From SZUA-1452 sp964486025 (lineage in GTDB: Archaea > Iainarchaeota > Iainarchaeia > JAADDC01): a DNA stretch of 64,000 bases. The first letter of the stretch is position 1. Every line of letters begins with the position of its first letter. Positions 7,976 to 17,140 of this stretch are shown here, piece after piece. The position numbers and the translations under genes are program-made. The notes beneath the pieces were generated by a model. It made no database searches. It was not told where the DNA came from and was given only the letters and a program-made list of their open reading frames with translations. Location of the stretch: NCBI GenBank assembly GCA_964486025.1, contig CAZAKL010000001.1, positions 1 through 64,000 on the forward strand, given 5' to 3'.

Positions 7976-8394
7976 CACGTCCGAAGGAACTGGAGTATGA
8001 TTTCCTACTCGACCGGCTCTATGCCCAGCTCCCAGAGCAGGCAAAGAAGCCGGCGCGATTCGAAATGCCCCGTGCAGCGGTGGAGATTCACGGGAAGACA
8101 ACGCTCATACGTAACGCCGCCCAGATTGCTCAGATATTCCGCCGTGATTTCAACCACTTCTTCAAGTACCTTACACGCGAACTGGGTACCACTGGCTCCA
8201 TAGAGGGAGGTGCGATTCGCCTGAAGGGCCGTTTCGGTCCCGCTACTGTCCAGCGCAAGGTTGAGCAGTACGCAAAGGAGTTTGTCATATGCCCCGTCTG
8301 TGGGAAGCCGGACACACACTTCATCGAGCTTCGCGGCGTCAAAATGCTCAAGTGTGAGGCGTGCGGTGCTGTCTCTCCCATACCTGAAATCTGA
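7969..8394 (+). CDS. eif2b: Translation initiation factor aIF2 beta subunit
   Basis: 141 residues, normal length. Part of the heterotrimeric aIF2 that brings initiator tRNA to the small ribosomal subunit. The alpha-beta core includes GTTGSIEGGAIRLKGRF, and the C-terminal zinc ribbon is intact: CPVCGKPDT followed by LKCEACGA. Overlaps the OB-fold gene by 7 bases, so translation is probably coupled. The gamma subunit is elsewhere. Confidence 0.93.
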   Translation: MVARPKELEYDFLLDRLYAQLPEQAKKPARFEMPRAAVEIHGKTTLIRNAAQIAQIFRRDFNHFFKYLTRELGTTGSIEGGAIRLKGRFGPATVQRKVEQYAKEFVICPVCGKPDTHFIELRGVKMLKCEACGAVSPIPEI

Positions 8395-8423
8395 TTTTTA
8401 TCATTCTCCCTCCCTTTCTTTTC

Positions 8424-8726
8424 ATGTTTTCCTACCGTCTATACAGAACGCCACGGGCAGTTGTCTTGGCCGTTTGCGATGAGGAGCTTCTTGGAAGGGT
8501 ATTCAGGGAAGGGGAGGTCGTTCTGAACGTTTCTGAAGGGTATTACGGCGGCGGGCGCTGCGGGAAAGAGGAACTGCGGGAGATGTTGCAGGAGGCGGAT
8601 ATAATATCCCTCGTGGGAGAGGGGTGCATATCCCTTGCCGTTGACGAGGGCCTCGCGGAGTGGCGTTTTGTCAGACGTGTTGAGGGCGTCCCCCACCTGA
8701 ACATCTACCGAATCGGACTCTTTTAA
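8424..8726 (+). CDS. DUF424 family protein
   Basis: 100 residues, close to the family's usual length. Matches the archaeal DUF424 pattern: VFREGEVVLNVSEGYYGG, then ADIISLVGE, and a closing VEGVPHLNIYRIG. Its biochemical role is not known to me; members often lie beside aIF2-beta and aIF1A genes, as here, which hints at a translation-related job. A GATTTTTATC element (8394-8401 region) about 25 bp upstream indicates its own leaderless promoter. Confidence 0.8.
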   Translation: MFSYRLYRTPRAVVLAVCDEELLGRVFREGEVVLNVSEGYYGGGRCGKEELREMLQEADIISLVGEGCISLAVDEGLAEWRFVRRVEGVPHLNIYRIGLF

Positions 8727-8749
8727 ACCCCTGCCCGCTAATTTTTTAC

Positions 8750-9094
8750 ATGGCCAAGAAACGAGTGCAGCAGGAGCCACAGGAGATTGACGCTTCCCGC
8801 ATCAGGAAGCCGAAGCACGAAGAGGAGGAGATGTTTGCCATTGTGGACATGAAGGTCGGCGGCCCCCACCTCAAGGTTATATGCGAGGATGGAAAGGAGC
8901 GCACCGCACGCATCCCCGGAAGGTTCAGGCGCAGGATGTGGATTCGTGTCGGAGATGTGGTCATTGTTAAGCTCTGGGAGTACGAGAAGGACAAGTGTGA
9001 CGTTATATACAAGTACTCCCCCGTTGAGGTGGAGAAGCTAAGGGAAAAGGGATATTTGAAGGCTCTTGAGCCGTATCTCGGTATGGTGTTCTGA
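8750..9094 (+). CDS. eif1a: Translation initiation factor aIF1A
   Basis: 114 residues. S1-type OB-fold factor that binds the ribosomal A site and promotes scanning/initiator tRNA placement. Diagnostic stretch at about residues 40-75: VKVICEDGKERTARIPG-like sequence (here LKVICEDGKERTARIPG), RRRMWIRVGDVV and DVIYKY. Basic N-terminal tail. TTTTAAA at 8721-8727 lies about 25 bp before the ATG. Two bases separate it from rio1, so the two are likely co-transcribed. Confidence 0.93.
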   Translation: MAKKRVQQEPQEIDASRIRKPKHEEEEMFAIVDMKVGGPHLKVICEDGKERTARIPGRFRRRMWIRVGDVVIVKLWEYEKDKCDVIYKYSPVEVEKLREKGYLKALEPYLGMVF

Positions 9095-9096
9095 GT

Positions 9097-9873
9097 ATGT
9101 ATGACATCCGTCGGGTAGAGGAGCTCATTGCCCGCTGGGAGAACGGAGAGCGCTCGGCGGAGATGCGAAAGGTTCGGAACGAGGTCTTTGACGTCCTCAC
9201 TCTCCGCACCATCTACAAACTCATGGAGCAGAGGTACATCCTCCGGCTCGAGGGGGTCATATCCACGGGCAAGGAGGCAAACGTTTTCCGCGCGCTGGAC
9301 CCTTCGGGTGAATACGTTGCTGTCAAGATTTACCGCGTTGAAACTACGGAGTTCCGTCACATGTGGAAGTATCTGGACGGGGACCCCCGTTTTTTCCGCA
9401 TACGGAGGAACAGAAGGGGGATAATTAACGTCTGGGCAAAGAAGGAGTTCAAGAACCTTGAGTCGTCCTTTCGCGCGGGTGCATCAGTCCCGTACCCGAT
9501 TGTGTCAAGGAACAACGTGCTGCTCATGGAGTTCGTCGGCGTTGGTGGCGAGCCGGCGCCCCGCCTCAAGGATTATTTGCCCGAGAATACGGAGCGTTTC
9601 ATTGACGAGCTTCTGACATCCCTTGGGCGCATGTACTTCCGTGCCGGCATTGTACACGCTGACCTCTCCGAGTACAACATACTTGTCCGGGAAGACCTCC
9701 CCGTTATCATAGACCTCGGTCAGGGCGTCCCGTGGGAGCACCCCATGTCCCTGGAGTTCTTCAGGAGAGATATGGAGCGTCTCCAGGCGATACTCTCCGA
9801 CCTTGGGAAGGAGTATAGCGTTAAAGAACTAATCACCATTCTTGAAACGAGGGGAAAGCAGAATGAGCGATGA
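9097..9873 (+). CDS. rio1: Rio1-type serine protein kinase
   Basis: 258 residues. RIO-family kinase/ATPase acting late in small-subunit ribosome maturation. ATP-binding STGKEANVFRA (glycine-rich loop, about residue 51-61), VAVKIYR (catalytic Lys), HADLSEYNIL (catalytic Asp, about 188) and IIDLGQG (metal Asp, about 206) are all present. The C-terminus overlaps the KH-domain gene by 11 bases; Rio1 and Pno1/Dim2 homologues work in the same maturation pathway, consistent with coupling. Confidence 0.93.
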   Translation: MYDIRRVEELIARWENGERSAEMRKVRNEVFDVLTLRTIYKLMEQRYILRLEGVISTGKEANVFRALDPSGEYVAVKIYRVETTEFRHMWKYLDGDPRFFRIRRNRRGIINVWAKKEFKNLESSFRAGASVPYPIVSRNNVLLMEFVGVGGEPAPRLKDYLPENTERFIDELLTSLGRMYFRAGIVHADLSEYNILVREDLPVIIDLGQGVPWEHPMSLEFFRRDMERLQAILSDLGKEYSVKELITILETRGKQNER

Positions 9874-10459
9874 AGATAACGATGTTCAGATGCGCGACGT
9901 CGTGAAGGTGCCCCGTGACCGCATAGGGGCAGTCATCGGGCGGAAGGGCAGAACAAGGAAAAAGATAGAGCGCGCAGCAGACGTCAAGATTAATGTGGAC
10001 TCTGAATCCGGCGAAGTGGAAATAGTTGGAAAGAGGGAAACGCTTCCCGAGAACTTTTACAAGGCCAGGCTCGTTGTTCAGGCAATCGGGCGCGGCTTTG
10101 ACGACAGAACTGCCATGGAGCTCTTCGCCGACGACCGGTACCTTGAGGTCATTGACCTTACGGACCTGGTGGGTCGGTCCCGTTCAGCCCTTTACAGGCA
10201 GAAGGCGCGCCTTATCGGCAAGGAAGGCTCCGCCAGAAAGAAGCTAGAGGCGCTAACTGGCACGAAGATTCGCGTTTACGGCAAAACGGTATCCATCATA
10301 GGCGATGAGGAAGGGCTCGAGCTCGCCACCCGCGCCATAGAGCGACTGGTAGGGGAGGGCTCCCCCCATAACGTTGTATTCAGGGATTTAGAAATGAATC
10401 AACGCAAGAGAAAACAGCGTAAACTTCTAAGGGACCTGGGCTTTGCCGTTGAGGACTGA
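9863..10459 (+). CDS. Two-KH-domain RNA-binding protein (Pno1/Dim2 homologue)
   Basis: 198 residues. KH1 at about 10-60 has the VPRDRIGAVIGRKGRTRKKI loop, KH2 at about 110-165 has ARLIGKEGSARKKLEALTG. The arrangement matches the archaeal homologue of yeast Pno1/Dim2, which binds the 3' region of small-subunit rRNA during maturation. ATG 9863 inside the end of rio1 is chosen over an upstream in-frame TTG (9842) because the protein then begins MSDEDN, in line with a disordered acidic tail. Ends with a basic RKRKQRKLLRDLG segment. Confidence 0.85.
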   Translation: MSDEDNDVQMRDVVKVPRDRIGAVIGRKGRTRKKIERAADVKINVDSESGEVEIVGKRETLPENFYKARLVVQAIGRGFDDRTAMELFADDRYLEVIDLTDLVGRSRSALYRQKARLIGKEGSARKKLEALTGTKIRVYGKTVSIIGDEEGLELATRAIERLVGEGSPHNVVFRDLEMNQRKRKQRKLLRDLGFAVED

Positions 10460-10462
10460 TTG

Positions 10463-10512
10463 TATTTAAACCCTTTGTTTCATCTTCATACGAGCTGTCT
10501 CCTTCGCAGGTG
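10463..10512 (+). promoter_or_regulatory. Promoter and ribosome-binding site of topoisomerase VI operon
   Basis: GTATTTAAAC at 10463-10472 is a good TATA element, but it is about 50 bp before the ATG at 10520, so the transcript should carry a leader of about 25-30 bases. An AGGTG at 10508-10512 gives a Shine-Dalgarno site 7 bases before the start. This decides for 10520 over the in-frame start at 10460, which lies upstream of the TATA box. Confidence 0.5.
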
Positions 10513-10519
10513 TTCACTA

Positions 10520-12082
10520 ATGGCCGAGAAGGACATGTTTAGGGAATTCAAGGAGCATTCTGTGGCTGAATTCTTCAAGAAAAACAAACAGATGCTCGGT
10601 TTTTCCTCGAAAATACGCTCCTTCACAACTGCAGTTCACGAATTCGTTTCCAACTCTCTGGACGCCTGTGAAGAGGCGGGCATTCTGCCGGAGCTCTACA
10701 TTGAAATTCAGAAGCTCGGAGACGACCACTATCTCCTCAAGGTCCGCGATAACGGGCCGGGCATTCCCCCGAACATTGCTCCCAAGGTTTACGGTAAGCT
10801 CCTCGCGGGTACGAAGTTCCACCGTATGATACCCACCCGTGGTCAGCAGGGTATCGGTGCCGCGGGCGTGACAATGTTTGCCCAGATGACGACGGGTAAG
10901 CCAGTGCACGTCAAGACGAGCCGGGGCGATGGAAGGATATGGGAAATGGATATCATGATTGACGTTAAGCGCAATGAGCCCATAGTCAAGAACCGTAAGA
11001 GCTACGAGGGAAACTGGAGGGGTACGGAAGTCGTAGTGGAGATGAAGGAGGTAACGTACAATCACTCCAAGTATTCCGCCTACGAGTATATTCGAAGAAC
11101 GGCTATCGCAAACCCCCACGCTCAGATTACGCTCATCGAGCCGGACGGGACGAGAACGGTCTGGTACAGGACGTCCTTCGAAGTAATTCGCATGGCCAAG
11201 GAGGGTAAACCCCACCCCCTCGGAATCACGGTGGACGACCTCATGACAATTGCGCACTTCGTCACAAAGGCCAGAAAGGTATCCTCCATGCTCAAGAATG
11301 AGCTGGAGGCCTTCGGCGACAAGTCTGCAAAGGAACTGGAGAAGCTTGTGGGTCGGGAGCTTCTCGAGAAGAACCCTGCAGACCTTCAATGGCATGAGGC
11401 GGAGAAGATTGTTAACGCGCTCAAGCAGATGAAGTTCCGCGCGCCTTCTACGGATGTTCTGATATCAATCGGAGAGGAGCAGATAAAGAAGTCCCTCCGT
11501 GCAAACCTCAAACCCCGTTACGTCGCCACGGTTACGCGAAAGCCCAAGGTTTATTCTGGGGGTATCCCATTCCTCGTTGAAGTGGGTGTGGCGATGGACG
11601 GTGATATAAAGGGCTTTGAGCTCATGCGCTACGCCAACAGGGCTCCACTTCTCTTCGAGCAGGGTGCCTGCGCAATCACCCAGGCTGTGCAGTCCATCGA
11701 CTGGAAGAGGTACGGCGTCCAGTCGCTCAACGAGGCGAACATCGTTATATTCGTTAACATCGTCTCAACGCACATTCCTTACGTTTCTGCGGGCAAGCAA
11801 GCCATAGCCGATGTTCCAGAGGTCGTTACAGAGATTAGAAACGCGTTGATGGAGGCTGGCCGCAGGATAAAGGAGTATACGTCAAAGGTTTCCCAGATGA
11901 AGGAGCTCATGGCAAAGAAACGCATTCTCGACCACTACTTGCCCGAGCTCTCAGCCGCGCTTGCCAGGATACTCGAGAAGGACCAGAAGGAGATTCATGC
12001 AATCCTCTCATCCGCCCTGGAGGAGAGGTATAGGAAACTAAAGGAGTTGGAGGCTAAGATTGGTGCGGGGGCTGAAGAATGA
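10520..12082 (+). CDS. top6B: DNA topoisomerase VI subunit B
   Basis: 520 residues, normal length. GHKL ATPase subunit of the type IIB topoisomerase that relaxes and decatenates DNA by ATP-gated strand passage. ATP-site motifs: HEFVSNSLDACEEAG (Mg-binding Asn), VRDNGPGIPP and the lid TRGQQGIGAAG. An H2TH segment and transducer domain follow. The 3' end overlaps top6A by 4 bases, so the A and B subunits are made from one message. Confidence 0.95.
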   Translation: MAEKDMFREFKEHSVAEFFKKNKQMLGFSSKIRSFTTAVHEFVSNSLDACEEAGILPELYIEIQKLGDDHYLLKVRDNGPGIPPNIAPKVYGKLLAGTKFHRMIPTRGQQGIGAAGVTMFAQMTTGKPVHVKTSRGDGRIWEMDIMIDVKRNEPIVKNRKSYEGNWRGTEVVVEMKEVTYNHSKYSAYEYIRRTAIANPHAQITLIEPDGTRTVWYRTSFEVIRMAKEGKPHPLGITVDDLMTIAHFVTKARKVSSMLKNELEAFGDKSAKELEKLVGRELLEKNPADLQWHEAEKIVNALKQMKFRAPSTDVLISIGEEQIKKSLRANLKPRYVATVTRKPKVYSGGIPFLVEVGVAMDGDIKGFELMRYANRAPLLFEQGACAITQAVQSIDWKRYGVQSLNEANIVIFVNIVSTHIPYVSAGKQAIADVPEVVTEIRNALMEAGRRIKEYTSKVSQMKELMAKKRILDHYLPELSAALARILEKDQKEIHAILSSALEERYRKLKELEAKIGAGAEE

Positions 12083-13233
12083 GTGATGATTCCCTTGTTA
12101 GCGGTCTTCGGGAGACGGATCAGGCAATCCTTCGCCGTCTCCGTGAGTGGGCAGAAAAAATTATTCAGACCGCCCAGACGGAGAAACGCGTGTATATGGA
12201 AGTGCCCGTGAGAACCTTTTCCAACGTCTACTATGACGAGGAGAAGGGAATAATCCAGATGGGGGAGCGTGTCGCTAAAAGAGAGTTCCTCAACGTTGGT
12301 CACGCAAAGAAGTTCCTCCAGACATCCCTCGTCGCCGCTTCCATAAAGGACCTTGTGGCGGAGGGCATCACCACATCCCTCCGTGATGTTTATTACCGTA
12401 TAAAGCACACCATTCCCGGGACAAAGGAGAACACAGTTGACGACCAGAGGGAGTCTGATAAGGCGATAGAGGACCTAGAGACCATGCTTGGCTTTGTCCG
12501 TGAGCAGATGCACGTGTTCTCCAAGGGGGGCAAGGGCAAGCTTGCCGGCCCCGTCCAGATAGAGGAGATTGTTCCCGACCCGGACGGGGGCAAGCCCAGA
12601 ATCGTTGAGACGGACGGGGAAGATGTTGGTATGGGTGGCTGGGCAATACCCCCCATTGCAGAGCCGGAGAGGGTGAAAATAAAGAAGGTGGAAGCTGAGT
12701 TCGTACTCGTTGTGGAGAAGGACGCTGTTTGGACACGCTTTCACGAGGACCGGTTCTGGGACAAACATAACTGCATAATTATTACGGGCAGTGGTCAGCC
12801 TGACCGCGCAACCCGCAGAATTGTTCACCGCCTGCACTACGAGCATAAACTTCCTGTCTATGTGATGACGGACGCGGACCCGTGGGGATGGTATATATAC
12901 TCTGTCTACAAACAGGGCTCTATAAACCTTTCATATCTGTCGCCCACGCTTGCCACGCCTGATTCGAGGTTTTTGGGCCTGACTATCAGCGACTATCACG
13001 ATTTTAACTTTGGCAAGGAGGTTAAGATTAAACTCACCGACCAGGACCGGAAGCGTCTGAAAGAGATGCGTAGATATCCTTGGTTTAAGCACAAGGCGTG
13101 GCACAGGGAGTTCGACCTTATGGAGAAGGAGGGCTTCAAGATGGAGCTGGAAGCAACGTCCTCCAAGTACTTCCGTTACATAACGAAGGAATACACGCCT
13201 GCAAAGCTGGAAGCGAAGGCGTTCTTGCCATGA
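12079..13233 (+). CDS. top6A: DNA topoisomerase VI subunit A
   Basis: 384 residues. Spo11-like cleavage subunit. The catalytic tyrosine is in RDVYYRIKH (about residue 102-104) within the winged-helix (CAP) domain; the Toprim metal site is given by VVEKDAVW and YVMTDADPWGW. Start overlaps the top6B stop (ATGA). Together they form the A2B2 enzyme. Length and motif order are standard. Confidence 0.95.
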   Translation: MSDDSLVSGLRETDQAILRRLREWAEKIIQTAQTEKRVYMEVPVRTFSNVYYDEEKGIIQMGERVAKREFLNVGHAKKFLQTSLVAASIKDLVAEGITTSLRDVYYRIKHTIPGTKENTVDDQRESDKAIEDLETMLGFVREQMHVFSKGGKGKLAGPVQIEEIVPDPDGGKPRIVETDGEDVGMGGWAIPPIAEPERVKIKKVEAEFVLVVEKDAVWTRFHEDRFWDKHNCIIITGSGQPDRATRRIVHRLHYEHKLPVYVMTDADPWGWYIYSVYKQGSINLSYLSPTLATPDSRFLGLTISDYHDFNFGKEVKIKLTDQDRKRLKEMRRYPWFKHKAWHREFDLMEKEGFKMELEATSSKYFRYITKEYTPAKLEAKAFLP

Positions 13234-13287
13234 CTTCTGCAATTTTTTTCCATACGTTTTTATAATTTCTGCCTCTCATGTGGTATT

Positions 13288-14505
13288 GTGGAGCATTTCG
13301 AGAGCGCCTCAGATTTGGTGCGTGCCGTAAACGCTTACCTGGACGGTATAGAAGGGAAGCCGCCAAGGGATGAGAAGGAGGCGAGGGAACGTATACGTAA
13401 ACTCCTGTTTTTCCGGGAAGAAATGACAGCGTTCCACTTCCAGAACCCCCGTTTTGCGGTTATGGACCTCATGCATTACCTTCACGAGGCGCTCAAGACC
13501 ATGGATAAGGAGGACAGGAGGGAGGTACTTCCTGAGTTGCGGGCGCTTCGATACGCCTATGAGCTGCGAAAAATAACCTACGACCGTGCCCGCGCCGCAT
13601 ACATCGCAAACCGTGCTGCCCTTCGCATATTCGAGCATGGCATCTTCAAGGAGCTTTTGCCGTTTCTGCCGTACGGTGGGGAGTACCTTGCATCCCTCGA
13701 GCGCTACGGAGGAACGGTTCTCGCCGTCTACCGCGACGTTCTCGAGTATTTGGGCGTCCGTGAAGAGCGTCTGGAAGTGGATGAGGAGGGTTTTGTCCAG
13801 CAGAAGAAGGCGGAAAAGGGCATATTCGGTGATAGAATATCCACGGAGGTTCTCGTTTCAACACTTCTGAACAAGGCGCTGTCAAGGGAGTGGAACAGGA
13901 TTCTCGAGGAGGAGCGAAGAGCGATTGAGAACTATGATAGAATTCTTGCCTACGAGTCCATTGTGCGGAAGTATGATTTGGAGAGCATACGTGAGCGTCC
14001 CGACCGTCTCTGGGAACTTCTTCAGGAATTGGAGGAGGCGGGGTTCCTGAAGGACGGGGATGTGGACCCGGAAATAATTGAAGGGCTGAGGAAGCGCAGG
14101 GCATTCCGTTTCAGCCATGTCAGGGAGCTCCTCTTGAAGGAATTGCACGACTTCCTCTTCCACTACTATCTCCTGACTCCTGAGCGTGTGCGCCGGAACG
14201 CCCCGCTCTTCTCGGGGCTGCCGCCCACGCCAGAGGCAGTTATGGAGCTTCTCGGTACTGAGGGCGAGCTCTTGCGGGAGAAAACGTATCTGGAATCTGT
14301 TTTGAACATCCCCTCCGCGCACGTGGGCCTTGCGCTCCTGCACCTCCGCCGCGGAATTAGCATACCCGAGCTGTCTGATAAGTATGGCGTTCCCGTTGCA
14401 GACATACAGAAAGCGGTGGATATCGTCCGTGCATCGCTCTCGGAAGACCGGCGCGTCAGGAAGTTCATGGAGCTCCTGAGGAGGGGCCGCAATGGATCTG
14501 AGTAA
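13288..14505 (+). CDS. Helical protein with C-terminal HTH-like segment, unknown
   Basis: 405 residues, almost wholly helical and strongly charged (Arg/Glu-rich), with no signal peptide or membrane segment. Near residues 353-390 ISIPELSDKYGVPVADIQKAVDIV looks like a helix-turn-helix, so nucleic-acid binding is possible. I do not recognise the family. GTG start, 22-30 bp after a TTTTATAATT element (13257-13266). The last 14 bases overlap the next gene, itself a predicted DNA-binding protein, so the two may act together. Confidence 0.6.
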   Translation: MEHFESASDLVRAVNAYLDGIEGKPPRDEKEARERIRKLLFFREEMTAFHFQNPRFAVMDLMHYLHEALKTMDKEDRREVLPELRALRYAYELRKITYDRARAAYIANRAALRIFEHGIFKELLPFLPYGGEYLASLERYGGTVLAVYRDVLEYLGVREERLEVDEEGFVQQKKAEKGIFGDRISTEVLVSTLLNKALSREWNRILEEERRAIENYDRILAYESIVRKYDLESIRERPDRLWELLQELEEAGFLKDGDVDPEIIEGLRKRRAFRFSHVRELLLKELHDFLFHYYLLTPERVRRNAPLFSGLPPTPEAVMELLGTEGELLREKTYLESVLNIPSAHVGLALLHLRRGISIPELSDKYGVPVADIQKAVDIVRASLSEDRRVRKFMELLRRGRNGSE

Positions 14506-14851
14506 GTATCCATCCAACGCAGAGGAGGTGTATATTCCCAGGCGTCTTTCATCGAACCTTGCCACACTTCTTCTCCAGCGTTTTCCCAATTTGAAACGGA
14601 TTCGGGTGCCCCGCAGTGTGTACGAGATGACCTCCCGTCGCGTTATTTCTGCGCTCAGAGAGGTTGGTGTGGAGGTCGTGCCAACAGGGCGCTCCCGTGG
14701 CCGCCCGCCAAAGTATTCCGAAGACGTTATTAACGAGATATGCACAAGATATACACATGGGGAGAGGGCCTCTGAGATTGCTCGCAGTATGGGTATTCCT
14801 GAGCGCACTGTTTATTACATCCTCTCTCGCCGCGGCCTCGTCAGAAGGTAG
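14492..14851 (+). CDS. HTH DNA-binding protein with DUF1699-like N-terminus
   Basis: 119 residues. Residues 1-65 (FPNLKRIRVPRSVYEM and ALREVGVEVV) look like the small archaeal DUF1699 domain; this is from memory and weak. Residues 66-119 are an AT-hook-like GRSRGRPPKYSED followed by a resolvase-type helix-turn-helix (ASEIARSMGIPERTVYYILS). Probably a transcriptional regulator. The 5' end overlaps the preceding gene by 14 bases. The last 95 bases are also read in another frame as the start of the next gene. Confidence 0.65.
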   Translation: MDLSKYPSNAEEVYIPRRLSSNLATLLLQRFPNLKRIRVPRSVYEMTSRRVISALREVGVEVVPTGRSRGRPPKYSEDVINEICTRYTHGERASEIARSMGIPERTVYYILSRRGLVRR

Positions 14852-15725
14852 CGTTCTCTGCATTCTTCGGCCTCGTTTTCCTGCGGAGGAAATTTATATT
14901 CACCCCTTGGACAGCACTGCCCCCCTCTATGCCCTTTACCGTGCCGTTGGCCCCTACCTCTGTACCGATCCCATTCCTCCTGAGCATCTCTCCGCCGGTG
15001 TGAAGATACGATACATCCGACCCGGTGCGAGTATGAGCGAATACATCCCTGCCGAGCTGAACATACTGGGTAACGACAGGGTTCGTGTAAATCGCTTGGC
15101 GTATTTGGAGAATAACTCCGTGGTTGTTGTTTTCGTGGCGCAGGGTGTCGGCTACGTGGCTGCGGACGAAAATATTCCAAAATCTACTGCACAGACATTT
15201 TCCTCTATCCGTGGAGACGTTGTTTTCATAAACCCGGACCCGATCCTTCGCATATACCTGCGTGCGGAACGCGGCAAGGTTGATGTGCGGCACTATGAGA
15301 TAGAGGGAGCCACAGAGATACCGAAGACGACTACCACCGTTCTTTTTGCTCCATGTTCACTCAGGGTGGCAGCTTTTTCGGCGAAACTGACGAGGATCGG
15401 GGGAAAGGAATATGTCGCTGGCCGTTTCAAGGTTGTGGACTCAGACGGGCACCCCCTGCTAATTCCGACACTTTCTGTAGTGGTGGGGGATGATGCAGTA
15501 TCCCCCCAGTACTCGTCAGCTACAATGGAGTATGTATTTTTCGTTCCCTATGACAGGGCTGTAGACTCCGTCACAATTTCCGCGGACGTTCCGGGGTGTT
15601 CCCACTTTGAACATACGGAGTATATATCTTTGGAAAGGGGTAACGGCCAGACTTTGGCGGTGCTAGTGCTTTTGGTTGCTGTGCTTGCTGCGGGAGCTTA
15701 CTTCTTTAAGATGCGCCGCCGCTAG
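14757..15725 (+). CDS. Secreted/membrane-anchored protein, unknown
   Basis: 322 residues from ATG 14757: MGRGPLRLLAVWVFLSALF gives a signal peptide (about residues 1-26, cut near SLAAASS), then a beta-rich extracellular domain, and a C-terminal anchor (about 298-317, LAVLVLLVAVLAAGAYFF) with basic MRRR tail. No family recognised. The signal-peptide region lies inside the 3' end of the HTH gene in a different frame; a TTG at 14778 would shorten the overlap but also the signal peptide. The 3' end overlaps the convergent gene by 20 bases. Confidence 0.6.
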   Translation: MGRGPLRLLAVWVFLSALFITSSLAAASSEGSVLCILRPRFPAEEIYIHPLDSTAPLYALYRAVGPYLCTDPIPPEHLSAGVKIRYIRPGASMSEYIPAELNILGNDRVRVNRLAYLENNSVVVVFVAQGVGYVAADENIPKSTAQTFSSIRGDVVFINPDPILRIYLRAERGKVDVRHYEIEGATEIPKTTTTVLFAPCSLRVAAFSAKLTRIGGKEYVAGRFKVVDSDGHPLLIPTLSVVVGDDAVSPQYSSATMEYVFFVPYDRAVDSVTISADVPGCSHFEHTEYISLERGNGQTLAVLVLLVAVLAAGAYFFKMRRR

Positions 15726-17034
15726 ATTTCTTCCTATTTTTCTGTTCTTCCATTATTTGTATTTTTGCCTTTAGCTCTTCTATCTCTGCGAGATACCGCT
15801 CTGTGAGCCGTTTGTAGACATCTTCCGTTATCTGGCGTGTCATGAACTTTTTCTGCAGGTCCTTTAACCCCTGCTCCAGCGCTCTTACGTGGAGTTTCAT
15901 TTCCTTGAGCTTTCTTTCCTCGCGCTTTTTCCACAGCACCCATCCGACGATCCCAAGGATAGCTATCCCTGCCAGCGCGATATACGGGAGGAGGTTCGGT
16001 GGAATGGAGAACTTTGGGGCGATTACTTGAATGTACTCGCTCGGAATGCTAAATTCGCGAATTATTTTTCCCTCCGGGCTGATCCAGGTCATTGAGACGA
16101 TTACAGGAGCAAGATTGCAGCTCATTGCCTCATCCGCTTTGTACTCGAATCTGAAAACTATCGTGTTGCCCTGTACGTCCCTCTCCTGCACGGGAACCAG
16201 CTTGCAGAACCCCTCTTCGTTGTACGGATATGCCACAGCTATGTCCAGCGACTGTTTCTCCTCCGGCGGCACAGATATTCTAATCTCGTCGTAGAAGGGC
16301 TCCCCCACCTTTTTGACAGATGGGTAGACCCTCCGATCTACTTCGAAGCTGGGAAAATCGATTTTGCCGTCTTTTAACCAATCAAGTATATTCGCCATGA
16401 GGAGTTGGTTGGAGCAGAGCAGACAGCCGCTCGCATAGACCTTTCCATTCCCTATTGCACCAATGAACGCGACTGACTGCCCCGTGGGGGTGATGAAGAC
16501 ATCGGAAAACGTATCTCCCACCTTGGTGAATGACGGGCCAACGTATATCATCTTCACGTACTTCGAGTTTACGGGAGTGTCCCTCATGATGATTGGCCTG
16601 TCTACGGGGAATCCGCGAACTTCCGCGTATGGCAGGCTGAGTTTTTGAAGGATTGTTCCCTGATACGGCTTTTCCGAGCGAATGACCCCGTACTGGTACA
16701 TGAAGTCGTCCATTTTTCCCGGGCAGAACAGGTCGATGGCCACCCGTCCCCCGTTTTTGATGTATTCCTCGAGGGCCTGCAGGTCTTCGTCGTCTATTTT
16801 TGTACACCCAAGGACAACAATCCCGTCGGCGTTGGGGTCGATTCTGCTCCCTGCCTGTACGTCGGAGAACCCCCAGTCCTGCCACGTTCTTACAATCTGG
16901 TCTACTGACTGGACGTTTATGTATACGTCTCTGCCGTAGTTCTGCCGATAGTCGAACCCGTTGGAGTATACGAGGATGTATGCATGGGTGAGCGGGATGA
17001 GCATTAGCAGCAGTATGGGAAGGAGGCGTCGCAT
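15706..17034 (-). CDS. Membrane protein with GATase1-like outer domain and cytoplasmic coiled coil
   Basis: 442 residues. Signal peptide (MRRLLPILLLMLIPLTHA), then an extracytoplasmic domain in which DGIVVLGCTKIDDEDLQALE and YIKNGGRVAIDLFCPG resemble the class I glutamine-amidotransferase-like fold used by DUF4350/GldG-type envelope proteins (inference; the catalytic triad is not evident). One transmembrane segment near 350-370 (LLPYIALAGIAILGIVGWVL) is followed by a basic stretch and a coiled coil (about 375-435). The topology would couple an outer sensor/scaffold to a cytoplasmic helix. A CATAAAAAC element (17056-17064) lies about 25 bp upstream. Confidence 0.65.
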   Translation of the reverse strand: MRRLLPILLLMLIPLTHAYILVYSNGFDYRQNYGRDVYINVQSVDQIVRTWQDWGFSDVQAGSRIDPNADGIVVLGCTKIDDEDLQALEEYIKNGGRVAIDLFCPGKMDDFMYQYGVIRSEKPYQGTILQKLSLPYAEVRGFPVDRPIIMRDTPVNSKYVKMIYVGPSFTKVGDTFSDVFITPTGQSVAFIGAIGNGKVYASGCLLCSNQLLMANILDWLKDGKIDFPSFEVDRRVYPSVKKVGEPFYDEIRISVPPEEKQSLDIAVAYPYNEEGFCKLVPVQERDVQGNTIVFRFEYKADEAMSCNLAPVIVSMTWISPEGKIIREFSIPSEYIQVIAPKFSIPPNLLPYIALAGIAILGIVGWVLWKKREERKLKEMKLHVRALEQGLKDLQKKFMTRQITEDVYKRLTERYLAEIEELKAKIQIMEEQKNRKKSSGGAS

Positions 17035-17140
17035 CGTTATTCAAATGGTTCCCCCGTTTTTATGGCTGTCGGAACGGCTCCCTCATAAACGATTTAAAGC
17101 GTTCCCCCCTGAAATATTGCAGCGTCTTTTGGTGATGGTC

